Shown: in pieces, positions 11,742 through 23,602 of the stretch | Position numbering within the stretch: position 1 is the stretch's first letter | Layout of the letters: each line of letters begins with the position of its first letter | Origin: Tetrapyrgos nigripes | Lineage: Eukaryota; Basidiomycota; Agaricomycetes; Agaricales; Campanellaceae | Reading direction: 5' to 3' | DNA: 64,000 bases | NCBI GenBank assembly: GCA_013368315.1 | Contig: JAACJM010000180.1 | Coordinates: 1-64,000, forward strand | Notes under the pieces: generated by a model | Told to the model about the DNA's origin: nothing | Databases searched by the model: none | The model's input: the letters and a program-made list of their open reading frames with translations, nothing else | Position numbers and translations under genes: made by a program

Positions 11742-12300
11742 TAGGGCTGCACACCGTAACCGTATACGGTTACGACCCTAAATTATACGGGTACTTTACG
11801 GTTACGGCAATACCGTACCCGTCCCGTACAAGAGAAATAGAGAATGCCCAGCGCCACAGGTATGGTTACTTATACGGTGTACGACCCATGATATGCGGTT
11901 CAGAATTGGGGAAATTTGATTACAGAAATATGTTTGAAATAATGTAGAACTGGCATTTACTCCTCCTCTTCCTCATCATCATCATTGCCAGCGAGATCCT
12001 CAACCGCCTGGCGTGCCAAGCGAAGACGCTTCTTAACCAACATCAAAGTTTCAATGGTCTCAGGATTAAGACTAGCTCGACGCAAAGATATTGTGTCCAT
12101 ACCACCTGAGAAAATACGTTCAACAGCAACGGCAGAACATATGGAAGACAAGATTGATCATAGGAATAATGAGCACCAGGATACGTACCCGGAATTGTGA
12201 GGATGTCGCGAGCAAGGCAGTACAGATTAGAAAAGATTTTCCTATGTCGGTACCACCGTGTCTACCCGACGGCGCTTTTGGTACCGCGCAGTGAAATCAG
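11742..12300 (-). mobile_element. hAT transposon fragment between copies 1 and 2
   Basis: The left edge TAGGGCTGCACA is followed by clustered CCGTA/TACGG motifs, including a perfect 20-base palindrome at 11755-11774, and further GGTTACGG and CCCGTCCCGTAC motifs to about 11830. The transposase end lies on the minus strand. A matching right terminus could not be found. It separates copy 1 from copy 2 of the duplicated segment. Confidence 0.6.
11957..12235 (-). pseudogene. hAT transposase C-terminus (dimerisation domain)
   Basis: On the minus strand LARDILTIPG (about 12190-12220) and, after a break or intron, SAVAVERIFSGGMDTISLRR and ETIETLMLVKKRLRLARQAV, ending in an acidic tail at 11957. This is the typical end of hAT (Ac-like) transposases. 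The catalytic DDE part is absent, so the copy cannot work alone. Confidence 0.75.
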
Positions 12301-12309
12301 TCTTCTGAG

Positions 12310-12846
12310 GTGACAACCTATTCCAGATCTTTGACAGAAAGACTTGTGCCCATTACTCCCTACTTTTGCTCTCAAGTCAAGACTTTGGGTAACCATATAC
12401 ATACACCATGGTGTATCTTCAGATTACTCCAATCATCTTGCTAGCTGCTGGAATGCTTGTCTTGAAACTTGAAGGAGTTGACTACCTTGTACTGGCAGGG
12501 ATTATTTTTTCATCAACGACTGTTTGGCTTGTGGGATTTTGCAATGGCATTACAGTACATGAATATAAGTATCTTCTTGCAGATACTCTTTGCAAATCTC
12601 AGACATCAATGACAAGATTGTTTGTGGTAGCTGCTGTTCCGCCTCCCAGTACCTCGCAAGGTAGAAACTGTCAGTGGTCACGTGTCTAGGACACTTCCTC
12701 GAAGCGCAAATCTCGCTGCTCAGCATCAGCGATCAATCCAAAAGATGCAGTCTCGCGCAATCACATATCATGCATGCACATGACTTGGACACTTTTCTCC
12801 CTTCGTGCCTGCGTACATCTACCATCAAGTGACATACATCCTAGCT
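12310..12846 (+). promoter_or_regulatory. conserved upstream block of NACHT-ankyrin gene 2
   Basis: Close match to the block before gene 1. The E-box CACGTG is at 12679-12684. A 20-base piece (tcgaagcgcaaatctcgctg and surroundings, about 12699-12725) is present here and in gene 3 but missing in gene 1. Confidence 0.45.
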
Positions 12847-15800
12847 ATGGCAGACAATTCTCCTGTGAATAAGTAAGTAAACCCAAGCTACAATAGGTCT
12901 CAAACACTTATATTTCTTCTTTCAAGCCAATTGCAAACTCAAGCTTCTGATATTAGGTCAGTATTAATCCATTACTCCAGTGATTGGGAATCTGACAATC
13001 TTGTGTAGCTTGTTCAATAACTGCTCCAAATTCATTATTGGCCAGAGTACTATCAATGTTGTAGCCGGAAATCAGTACAATACCCCCAGTAAGCCCAAAA
13101 ATGAGCATATGTAAATGAATCTCAATTAAAACTGCATGGATATCACACCAGGTGGTGGCAATGATAATGCAGAATGGATTAAAGCACCAAATCCTTTTGA
13201 GAACTTTAATGCAGCTTACCCCAAGATCATTGAGGGGACAGGAACTTGGTTGCTTGACCATGAATCCTTCCAGAAATGGAAGAGCAACTTGAATGGTTCA
13301 TTGCTATGGCTCCAGGGCAAAGGTCAGTTTTTATGCAAAATGACAATCTGTTTCTCAACTGTTCTCCTATCAGCTGGATCTGGCAAGACTTTTCTATGGT
13401 AAGCTTTTGAAAATGAGAGTGGAGTAACCTACTAAAAATTGGATTTACTCAGCACTAATGTCATCAATGATTTGAGGAAGAACTGCACCGTATTCTTCTA
13501 CTACTTTGACACACGTGATAAGGTCAAAGCAGATTATCAAGGATTCATCTCTTCCCTTTTGTGTCAAGTGGCAAAGGAGGCTATTGAAAAGGGAAATGCA
13601 TCTGCACAAATTGAACTTGAAAAGCTCTATAATAGCAGCAAGAAAGGAGACTTCCTAGTTGCAGAAAATATAGAGGCCACCCTGGTTAATCTGGTGATGA
13701 CAATGGGTACTACCTATGTTATTGTGGATGCAATGGATGAATGTGCTGAGGAATATCAAGACAAACTGCTGGCCTTGATGGATAAGTTCCTTACCAAACT
13801 CAAAAATTGCTATATGCTTGTATCAAGCCGTCCACATATTGATATAGCCCACAAAGAAGTTGGGATTATCTCATTAGATAATCAGCTCTCTGATGTTGGT
13901 ATTGGTTCTGATATCAAAAAATATGTGGATACAAAATTACAAAAACAACGTGCCTGGTCTCCTGAGCTGAAGGCTGAAATCAAGGACACTTTAGTGAATA
14001 GTGCTAATGGACAGTAAGTATCCATTTTAATTTTTATAATCTCAAGAGCAATGTGCTAAATGATTATAACAGAATCAGATGGGTAGACTGTCAGTTGACG
14101 GCACTTAATGAGATCAAGATGCCAAGAGGGATCAGAAAAGCCTTAAAGAGCTTGCCAAAGACTTTACAAGAGACATATGCCAAGATTTTGGAGCAGGTGA
14201 AAGATGAACAGAAAGATTATGTAAAGACAATTTTTCAGTGGCTGCTTTTTGCTTATAGGCCATTGACCATAGGGCAGGTTCAACATATATTGGCTATTGA
14301 TGTGGAAGAGGAAATATTCCAACCTGAAGATCTACTTGAAAATATTGAAACAGAGCTGCATAAAGTGGTGAATTCTAGCTTGGTAGTCATTATTCAAGCT
14401 AGTATTAAAAAGGACAGAAACAGTTCAACTAGCTCATCCTTCTGTAAAAGATTATCTGCTATCAGAAGCAGCTATGCAAAGTGTTTCAGGATATTTTCAG
14501 ATCAATAGTGCTCTAGCCCATGAAGCTATTTGTCAGATATGTATTGTTTATCTTTTATGCTGTGGACAAGTAGCAATTGATGTGAAGAAATTTGCCTTAG
14601 CACATTATGCTTCCAAGTATTGGTTCTTGCATTCTAATCAAACTGAAGAAGAATGTTCAGCCATATTCAACCTCAGTTGCAAGCTCTTAAGCACTACACA
14701 ACCTGCATATTATAACTGGTTGAATGTGTATACACCTGATACACCGGATAATGAACCAAGGTATATAGCACAACCTCTTTATTATGCCAGTTATATAGGA
14801 CTGGAAAGTGTTGTTGTGTATATGCTCGAAAAAGAAGCTGATGTCAATGCACAGGGTGGACATTTTGGAAATGCACTACAGGCTGCAAGCAATAATGGGC
14901 ATCTAGAGGTTGTGAGAGCACTCCTTGAAAAAGGAGCTGATGTCAATGCACAGGGTGGATTTTATGGAAATGCACTATGGGCTGCAAGCTGGACTGGGCA
15001 TCCAGAGGTTGTGAGAGCACTCCTTGAAAAAGGAGCTGATGTCAATGTGCAGGGTGAACATTATAGAAATGCACTACAGGCTGCAAGCAATAATGGGGAT
15101 CTAGAGGTTGAGAGCACTCCTTGAAAAACAAGCTGATGTCAATGCACAGGATGGAGATTTGGGAAATGCACTACTGGCTGCAAGCTGTAATGGGCATCTA
15201 GAGGTTGTGAGAGCACTCCTTGAAAAAGGAGCTGATGTCAATGCACAGGGTGGATATTATGGAAATGCACTACAGGCTGCAAGTGATAATGGGCATCTAG
15301 AGGTTGTGAGAGCACTCCTTGAAAAAGGAGCTGATGTCAATGCACAGGGTGGAGAATATGGAAATGCACTACAGGCTGCAAGCTGGACTGGGCATCTAGA
15401 GGTTGTGAGAGCACTCCTTGAAAAAGGAGCTGATGTCAATGCACAGGGTGGATTTTATGGAAATGCACTACAGGCTGCAAGCTATGATGGGCATCTAGAG
15501 GTTGTGAGAGCACTCCTTGAAAAAGGGGCTGATGTCAATGCACAGGGTGGATTTTATGGAAATGCACTACAGGCTGCAAGCTATGAAGAGCATCTAGAGG
15601 TTGTGAGAGCACTCCTTGAAAAAGGAGCTGATGTCAATGCACAGGGTGGATATTATGGAAATGCACTACGGGCTGTAAGCCGTAGTGGGCATCTAGAGGT
15701 TGTGAGAGCACTCCTTGAAAAAGGAGCTGATATCAATGTGCAGGGTGAACATTATGGAAATGCACTACAGGCTGCAAGCAATAATGGGGATCTAGAGCTT

Positions 15801-16969
15801 GTGAGAGCACTCCTTGAAAAAGGAGCTGATGTCAATGCACAGGGTGGATATTATGGAAATGCACTACAGGCTGCAAGCCAATATGGGCATCTAGAGGCTG
15901 TGAGAGCACTCCTTGAAAAAGGAGCTGATGTCAATGCACAGGGTGGACTTTATGGAAATGCACTACAGGCTGCAAGCCAGGATGGGCATCTAGAGGTTGT
16001 GAGAGCACTCCTTGAAAAAGGAGCTGATGTCAATGCACAGGGTGGAGATTATGGAAATGCACTACAGGCTGCAAGCAATAATGGGCATCTAGAGGTTGTG
16101 AGAGCACTCCTTGAAAAAGGAGCTGATGTCAATGCACAGAGTAGAATTTATGGAACTGCACTACAGGCTGCAAGCTTTAATGGGGATCTAGAGGTTGTGA
16201 GAGCACTCCTTGAAAAAGGAGCTGATGTCAATGCACAGGATGGAGTTTTTGGAAATGCACTACAGGCTGCAAGCGAGAATGGGGATCTAGAGGTTGTGAG
16301 AGCACTCCTTGAAAAAGGAGCTGATGTCAATGTACAGGGTGGATATTATGGAAATGCACTACAGGCTGCAAGCCAGGAAGGGCATCTAGAGGTTGTGAGA
16401 GCACTCCTTGAAAAAGGAGCTGATGTCAATGCACAGGGTGGATATTATGGAACTGCACTACAGGCTGCAAGCTATAATGGGGATCTAGAGGTTGTGAGAG
16501 CACTCCTTGAAAAAGGAGCTGATGTCAATGTACAGGGTGGATATTATGGAAATGCACTACAGGCTGCAATCTGTAGTGGGGATCTAGAGGTTGTGAGAGC
16601 ACTCCTCAAAAAAGGAGCTGATGTCAATGCACAGGGTGGATATTATGGAAATGCACTACAGGCTGCAAGCTATAATGGGCATCTAGAGGTTGTGAGAGCA
16701 CTCCTTGAAAAAGGAGCTGATGTCAATGCACAGGGTGGAAAGTATGGAAATGCACTACAGGCTGCAAGCGAGAATGGGCATCTAGAGATTGTGAGAGCAC
16801 TTCTTATGGAAATGCACTACAGGCTGCAAACTATGATGGGCATCTAGAGGTTGTGAGGGGTGGAGAATACTCAAGTGCTCTGAATGTTGCTAGGTATCAA
16901 TGGTGTTCAGAAGTTATAGCAGCTCTTCTTGAGGCAGGAGCTGTTGATGATGGATATGAATCAGACTGA
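12847..16969 (+). pseudogene. NACHT-ankyrin NOD-like receptor, copy 2, several frameshifts
   Basis: Paralogue of gene 1, shifted by exactly 9397 bases from the start codon to exon 6. Exons: 12847-12872, 13009-13088, 13152-13322, 13374-13398, 13453-14013, 14073-16969. The N-terminal and NACHT parts (Walker A GKAGSGKT, Walker B VIVDAMDE) differ from copy 1 by only a few residues. Breaks: a net 20-base deletion near 14412-14425 just after the winged-helix part; a 2-base deletion near 15110 inside an ankyrin unit; and a non-triplet deletion near 16805 inside a repeat. The last unit reads GGEYSSALNVARYQWCSEVI and ends VDDGYESD with TGA at 16967-16969. A truncated NACHT-only protein (stop near 14506) could still be made. 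Confidence 0.8.
14768..16950 (+). repeat. ankyrin-coding 99 bp tandem array, about 22 units
   Basis: The longest of the three arrays, with the same consensus as in copy 1. Variable residue pairs after AAS include NN, WT, NN, CN, DN, WT, YD, YE, RS, NN, QY, QD, NN, FN, EN, QE, YN, CS, YN and EN. Two units (about 15045-15110 and 15730-15800) share the rare opening GEHY with NN and the H-to-D change, evidence of internal duplication of a block. Confidence 0.9.
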
Positions 16970-17950
16970 AATGCATTTAGCTTCTATAACCTCTAAATTT
17001 CGAAATATGAATGTACAGATTGAAATGTTAACTATATAAACTTTCACAAGAAATGGTTATGTTCTCCAGTTGTTTCTGGTATCTGCTAGTACCACAAGAA
17101 TTTAGTACTCACTTTTCAAAACTACGCAATTTATTTACCAACTTGTGTTCTTGTGTTTTGATTGTTGACGAAATTTGAAAATATTTATTTAAAAAATGCA
17201 GCAGGACAATGACAATACCACAGTGTAGGTATGTATATGAACGGCAAGTTTAGCATTTAGGCCTATCTTAGGCTATCAGTTACTGCAATGATGATATATT
17301 CCCGCAGCTACTGTCTACATGATATAGCATGCAAGATTCTCGAGCGAAAAGCAATTTCTTTAGCTTATACTGTCAGCAAAGAGTTTGTACAACTGTCTTT
17401 TCCGAAGGGGTATTTGAGTTATGAAATGAGTTTACCGTGTTTCCAATCATCTACGTGGCCTTTCGAGGTTACGGTAAGGCCTGATTTGAGCCTCATAGTA
17501 GGTTAGTATTTCCTGATGCGCAGTAAACAGAAGCTAGTACTTTTTAAATGCCAGGATTTCTCGCAATTTTGCTTTATAACGGACCGATGCCCGCAAATCT
17601 CATTTACCGGCAAATGAGATCTACTTAGTTGCTTTTGTACAGAAAAGTTTGACCAAAACGTAGGTTCGGGGACCTCGGAAAAGCCGTCTCGTATCTTACC
17701 TGCGTTGCCCTCGAGACAGTACAGTCATGGACCCATAGTCAGATACAAAGGCAGTTGAGAGTCCTAGATCATTTAAACTTCAAATCCCAGCTAATTACAA
17801 AGATGTGATGTCCAAGCCAAAGGATATGTGTAGCACACCAATGGCGGACAACGGGATAGGGGAAGGTGTGGGAAAGGCTTTCAGAAGTAATAACTGTAAA
17901 CATAGAAGCTTTCTGATTTCAGCGTGCTTTACACTCTGTTTTTCTCGTCT
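16970..17950 (+). other. 3' flank of gene 2, no gene seen
   Basis: Nearly identical to 50252-51240 over most of its length and less similar to the flank of gene 1. The 72-codon frame at 17288-17506 is shared with copy 3 but interrupted in copy 1 and has no recognisable domain. Confidence 0.5.
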
Positions 17951-17959
17951 CTCTGTTTA

Positions 17960-20563
17960 ACTCTGGGGGAATACAACTACAACCCACACACTAGCGCGTT
18001 GGGTGCGCAGTCGTCTACACTTCTCGTATAGTCTTCCGGTTCGGCATCTAGTCCGTCCTATTCTTCGCGTTATGATCCCCACTTCCATGCGCACTCTCCA
18101 CCTCCACCTCCACCTCCACTTCCACATGTTGCACCCCCACGCCCAGCATCCTCCTCGCCCTCGTACAAAGCCATCTCTTCCCAACCAAGCAGAGGGGTAA
18201 GGCGAAGGAGAAGCAGCAGGAGAGGATAGAGACACTGCAATGCCCCCGAGAAAGACGTCTTCCTGCCCCGCACCTTCACCTGCACCTTTACCCACACCCG
18301 CACCTCCAGCTGACGGGAACTGGGACCCCTACACCGACCCACTCTACCTCGCCCAACGTCCCCTTCGTCTCACTCATTTCTGCCCTTACATCCCCGCATT
18401 CGTCTCGTACCTATTCCACAAAGAAACGTGTAAATGGTTGGACGCTATGGCCCCGAGTTCAGCGCAACCGCATAGCGTGAGGGATATGGTTGGTTGGATG
18501 TTTGGTTCTAGAAGTGGGGGCGAGAGGTGGGGGAATTACAAGGAGAGACTGTCGTCCCGCTGGTGAAGCTGGTGAAGCTTGTGACGGAGGGGCTGACGCT
18601 GACGCGAAGGAGAACGAGAAGACGAAGAAGAACAGAAATCAGGTCTAATAGCCGTATGGGCTCGGGATACACTCGATTTGGATCAAGCTGCATATGGTGA
18701 GTTTTGAGTTTTGTTTTGTTATCGTTTCTGTTTCAGAACTCGACTCTTTGCGTTTGCATTTTATGCGTTCTGGCTTATTTTTATTGCCTGCTGAGACCCC
18801 TTTCTTTTTTTTTGGTTTGGTTTGGCGGGTCGCTTTTTGGTTTCGTGTTCGGTTTTGGTTTTGGTTTTCTTTCCGTTCTCGTTTTCGTTTTCGTTTCCGG
18901 TTTTGTCTTTCTTTCCTCTTTTTTGCCGTTTCGTTTCATCTTTCGTCTCGTCTCGTCTGATGAAAAAAATGTCACTGACCACAATGTCTTTCATTATTAA
19001 ATTTACAGATACCAAACCCAAACTACAAGACCTCGATAAACTTTGGGAGAAGCTTACGCCTTTGATACCGGGAAATGAGTTCCTCGAAGACGGGAGCAGA
19101 CGGAGACGGAGACGCAGAAGGAGGTGCAACAGCAGACACAGCAGCAAAGACGACGACGACATTACCTGTTGACCCGATGTTAACGACAACCTCAACACCT
19201 GCTGAAGTCGAAGACACTGCTCCCCCACTACACCTACGCCCCCCTCTCACTCTTGCCACCCCTCTTGCTCCCCGTCTTGCTCTTACTCTCACCACCACCA
19301 CCACCACCACCACCACCGCTCCTTCCTCTTTCCCTGCATCTGCGTCCGAAGAAAAAGGACTCCACCCCACCATATACCTTGCCAACACCCCCACCCCTAC
19401 CACATACTACCCCAATGCCAACACCAACGGCCCCCCATACCCCCACTCCCCCCTCACAACCCTCCTCCTAGACGATTACCCCCCCAAAGCATGTTGAAAA
19501 CCCTATAACTATTTTTGCGTACCAGAGTACTCGAGGGATGTTTGGGTTATGCGGGTCCTTTCTGGTGCTGAGGGGGATAAAGGGGGAACGGTGGTAACGG
19601 GGATAACGGTGGTAAAGGTGATGGTGAAGGCAAAGGTGCTGGTGTTGGTGGGGGGCGTGTTGACGCCGATGCTGTTCCAGGTACCGCTATGGGCATGGGC
19701 ATGGGTGACAAATCTGCCGCAGGCTCAGGAGAGAGAACGAGAAGAGGGGAGAGGAATCCAAGCCACGGATGGACCTACCGAAATCGAAATTCCCACTGAC
19801 GAAGACGCAGTAATCGAAGACGTCGTAGCAAACACCTCCACCTACGCCTCTACCGACTCTATCCTTGTCCCCACCGTCCCCACCGTCCCCAACTCCCCTG
19901 CTATTGTTACAAAGCTGAAACGCAAGAGAACGTTGAACGATATGGGGTCTACGGTGGATATCTTCACTACCGCCTCTACCGCCTCTACGTCTACCTCTTT
20001 AGTCAAGGGGAATTTTCTTCAAACGTCGACTCCAACACCAACATTGGCCTCATTCTTTAAAAAACCAAATCTTCTCTATCTGATATGTCGATTTCGGCAG
20101 ATTCTAGATCCTCTGCGTCTGTGAAGACGATTGCGAGATCGTTGGTGACGGTGACCAGATTGCGAATTCGAATTGGGGTGGTGGGGCTGTTGGTGGGACT
20201 ATGGATATGGATATTAGTATGGACGGCCATGGTCTTTACGACGGGATGCCGCCTCCCCCTCCATCCTCTACCGTTATTGTACCTCTTATTGTCACTTGAT
20301 TGTCACCGTTACTGCTACCGCTTCACACTACGGCTTTGTCAATGGAGGTGTCAATGGGGGTGCAAACGCAAACAATAATCCGGGCAAGGATAAAAATAAA
20401 AGGATCCCTCGATTCTCGAAAGTACGACGAGACCATAGTAGCCGTTGTTGGGGTATTAGACGCTATTAAGTCGGAAAATAATGTTGCGGCGTGGATGAGG
20501 GGAAAGGGGATTTTTACTCTGGTTGGGGAAGATGATGGCTATGGCAAAGGTGTTGGGAATTAG
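17960..20563 (+). pseudogene. FCP1/NIF-like (HAD family) phosphatase relic, copy 2
   Basis: Same gene as at 7700-9928. This copy keeps the middle part that copy 1 lacks: a proline-rich stretch (YDPHFHAHSPPPPP, about 18070-18120), then PLYLAQRPLRLTHFCPYIPA, FVSYLFHKETCKWLDAMAPS and SAQPHSVRDMVGWMFGSRSG (18330-18520), AVWARDTLDLDQAAY before the intron at about 18696-19008, LDKLWEKLTPLIPGNEFL, LLLDDYPPKA near 19466-19495 followed by a TGA, and the C-terminal YDETIVAVVGVLDAIKSENN at 20427-20486. The first DxDxT-type motif is not found here. Frame changes and the stop at 19495-19497 make it non-functional. Confidence 0.5.
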
Positions 20564-20804
20564 AGTAAGAATGGGACAGGGATTAGAGAAAGTACCGGTA
20601 CCAAACTGACCAATTCGTTGCCAGCTCTTCGCTGTTGACCGTCAACAAAGCGTTGAAGTTGAATGAGAACAAAATGAGAATACTAAAGAATGGCCGGAGG
20701 AATCAGGGCAACCGGCGTATCTTCAGGGTTGCCCAATAGATTTATCCCTCGAGCCTTCCGCCTTATCTCAGGCTTTCACCGCTACCACCATCACATCCAC
20801 GATG

Positions 20805-22176
20805 ATGTCCTCAACTAACCGAGTCCTCACAGGTCCACACGGCGACACCTGTTTCAACAGAGGTGTCCAGCATACAGGAACTCCTGCTGGGACGACGGAG
20901 AAGATTGGTGGGATTCTGACATATGTGTCTTAACCTCCTTCCTCAAGTGGAGTTGGTGGAGGAGGAGGGGGAAAGAAAGTGATTCTATACCTCGCAGACG
21001 TATATGGACCGTTTTATTTGAATAATCAGTTGGTTCAGGATTATTTTGTGGAGGGCGGTGAGTATTTATTTGAGCACTTTTTTGGTTTTGACTTTTTCCC
21101 CAACGGTCGTTGTATACATTTTCAAGTCCTTAAGCTTGTTTGCTCTATGATACATATACTTAACGCGGCACTCTTGACCTTGTAGGTTTCCACATCCTGG
21201 GAATTGAGTACTTTGACGGAGACCCCGTCCATAAGCACACCGAAGCGGATTTTGATCGATCGGCTTGGATGGCAAATGCGAAGAAGAGAGCAGGGGAGTG
21301 GGTTCCGAAGTGGTTTAAGGCTGTGAAGGAGATTTATGGTATGTGCGCATGCATGGTTCTGCTCAACTGCAGTATGGTGTTGAGCCTCTGTCATATCATC
21401 ATGTATACAGGTTCAGATGCGAAGTATTGTGCTGTCGGTATGTGTCCTTCAGATACATGCTCGTTCACATGATGCATGCCAGTGTTCTAAGTTCATCCGT
21501 ATTGGCTTCTGATACGCCTTCGCGTTTACAGGATACTGTTTCGGTGGACCACATGCACTTGGATTCGCCAATTCAGATGAATTCGTTGCAGGTGAGGTGG
21601 TTTTTGGTGTATATATGCGTTGGAAATTTGACTCGGGATCGAAATCTCTCATTCATTGTGCATCGTCGATTTTAGCTGCTTTTGCACACCCTGCGTTCTT
21701 GAATGAGGATCATTTCCGTACTATAAAGAGTACGTCTCCTACCCCATCCGTTCAAATTTGTGATTTTGCTCAATATCTCTTTGTACAGAGCCGTTGTTCT
21801 TGTCCTGTGCTGGTACGCATACGTGCATATATATGTGTTCCAGTGATCATGATTTCCCATTCTTTTTATTATTCTATGCTAGAAACCGACCACACATTCC
21901 CCCTTGAATCCCGTCGTCGTGCCGAAGACATCTTGGTCGAAGTCAAGGCAAAGTATTACATTCAGGTGTTTTCGGGTGTAAAGCACGGGTTTGCAGTGAG
22001 AGGAGATCCGGAGGTAGGGGATGAACGTGAGTGTTTAAATTTGGACATGCGTACGCTCTACGACATACTCCTCATTCTGATCATATGCATTTCTAGGTTG
22101 GGCGAAAGAAGAATCAGCACGAGGTATTCTTGTTTGGTTCAATCGGTTTACGGAGGAGGCGGTGAAGGCGAAGTGA
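20805..22176 (+). pseudogene. dienelactone hydrolase, copy 2, premature stop in exon 1
   Basis: Paralogue of 10162-11511 with the same eight-exon plan and the same catalytic elements (GYCFGG, ETDHTFP, GVKHGFAVRGD). It starts MSSTNRVLTGPHGDTCF at 20805 (or one Met earlier at 20802) and keeps the in-frame EKIGGILTYVS that copy 1 lost. The next codon, Glu in copy 1 (TCT GAA CCT), is TAA here at about 20931-20933. This single nonsense change is the only clear lesion. The last codons are at 22171-22176. Copies 1 and 2 thus died by different mutations. Confidence 0.8.
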
Positions 22177-22862
22177 GCGTTAACTGAGACTGGATATGAG
22201 AAGTAACTGCATGTACAATAGTATTATTGGTAAGACCGCTGCTTCAGTGGTAATGGCGAAGAGTAGATTGTAAAGTTGTGTAAATGTAAAGTAAAGAAGT
22301 TTGCAAGAAGTTGAAGGGCAAAGAATCCCTCTTTGTACAGTGAATGCGTGTACTGATGGTGCTCGAGATGCAGTCATGAGTAGTTTCGGAGTAGTTTCAA
22401 ATTTAAGGACTCGTTCAGAGACGCATATACCCAGGATGCAGGAGCACATAGGCGCATATATGCGCTCCATTCTGCTTGTATCACCATGAAACTCGACAAA
22501 ATACTTCCTCCGGTATCTTCATTCTGTAGAACTCATGTAGACTACAGCCCTGCTCCAAGAAGACCGAGAAAAGTCACTCTATCGAGAAATAGGGGTCAAC
22601 GAAGCCATATATAGGGTCATTCCCACGACCCTGATTAATTAAAAGAAAATCGAAGAACCGTTGCCGCATCCAAACCCCGACATCCGAAGGGATATAAAAT
22701 GGAGGGAAATTGGAAAGACCTCTTCATTCTTCACCACCATCCCTCGTCGTCTCGTCGCCCTTGTTTGTGGTTTCGTGCCTTCGTCCTCTCATCCTCTCGA
22801 CCACCAAGTTCTTGGCTTACACCGTTGCGACGCGTCTCTATACATCCTACCGCCGCGTCACG
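22177..22862 (+). promoter_or_regulatory. intergenic region and promoter of the HMG-box gene
   Basis: 22177-22480 still matches the region after the copy 1 hydrolase (11512-11740). Beyond that the sequence is unique. A TATAAAA-like box at about 22692-22698 lies 165 bases before the HMG-box ATG, followed by a pyrimidine-rich stretch, as is usual in basidiomycete promoters. Confidence 0.45.
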
Positions 22863-23602
22863 ATGCCCAAAGTTCCCTCTAGTAAGCAAGCATCTCTTCC
22901 TCTTCCTCTTCCTTCCTGCCTGTCTATTTCTTCTCCTCGTCCTCTGAGATTCTTGATGCGTCCTGACCGATTGTTGACGCGTCTTCTTTATCCAGCTTCC
23001 ACCTCTTCCAAGTCCTCTAGCAAGGCTACTAAGGATAAGCCTGGCGAGTGTCGTCTCTGTCTCCACCTATCAAGGACGTGTCGCTAGCATCGTTGCCGCG
23101 TGCCATTACCCATCATCTTTGTACAACGTTCTTCGTCGCCACGTCGCGTCATCTTCCTTCTCTCATCTATCCATATGCATCGTCATTCATCTACACTATA
23201 CTAACAACGCGTTTCTACCATCTAGCCGGCGAAAAGAAGCAAAAACGTCCTCCATCCGCGTACAACCTCTACATCAAGAACAATTCTGCGAAATGGAAGG
23301 AAGAAAATCCGGGAAAGAAGCGATCTGAGATGATGAAAGAGGTACGTCGTCTTCATCTTCGTGACTGCTTCCATCTATCACCATGCCATGGCTCTCATCC
23401 GAAAACCAAGAACGTCTCACTGACTGACATTTCCCATACACAGATGGCCGTGCTGTGGAAAGACGCGGACGAAAACCCCAACAAGGGCCGAGAACCAAAG
23501 CCTAAGAAGAAATCTGACTCGGCCCGGGCCACTGTTGCGAAGGACGCGGCTAGTTCCTCTCCGCCTCCTTCGTCGCCGGGGTTGGCTAGCAGCGATGATT
23601 GA
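22863..23602 (+). CDS. small HMG-box protein
   Basis: DNA-bending chromatin protein of the small HMG-box type; nuclear. Exons: 22863-22881 (MPKVPS), 22996 to about 23045 (TSTSSKSSSKATKDKPGE), 23226-23341, 23444-23602. The HMG box covers EKKQKRPPSAYNLYIKNN, KWKEENPGKKRSEMMKE and MAVLWKDADENPNKGREPKP, followed by a basic KKKS stretch and a Ser/Pro tail ending LASSDD. The introns at 22882-22995 and 23342-23443 have clear GT-AG ends. The second donor (about 23044-23046) is uncertain because the nearest GT with the right phase has a weak consensus. About 110 residues, normal for such proteins. No damage is seen, and base use differs from the transposons around it. Confidence 0.8.

Noticed and set aside
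17288..17506. Short conserved frame after genes 2 and 3
   Set aside because: Interrupted in copy 1, no domain, and conserved no better than the non-coding bases around it.
23048..23220. In-frame extension of the HMG-box frame upstream to 23048
   Set aside because: The upstream part looks like intron sequence and the conserved domain begins right after an AG acceptor; the ATG at 22863 gives a usual N-terminus.
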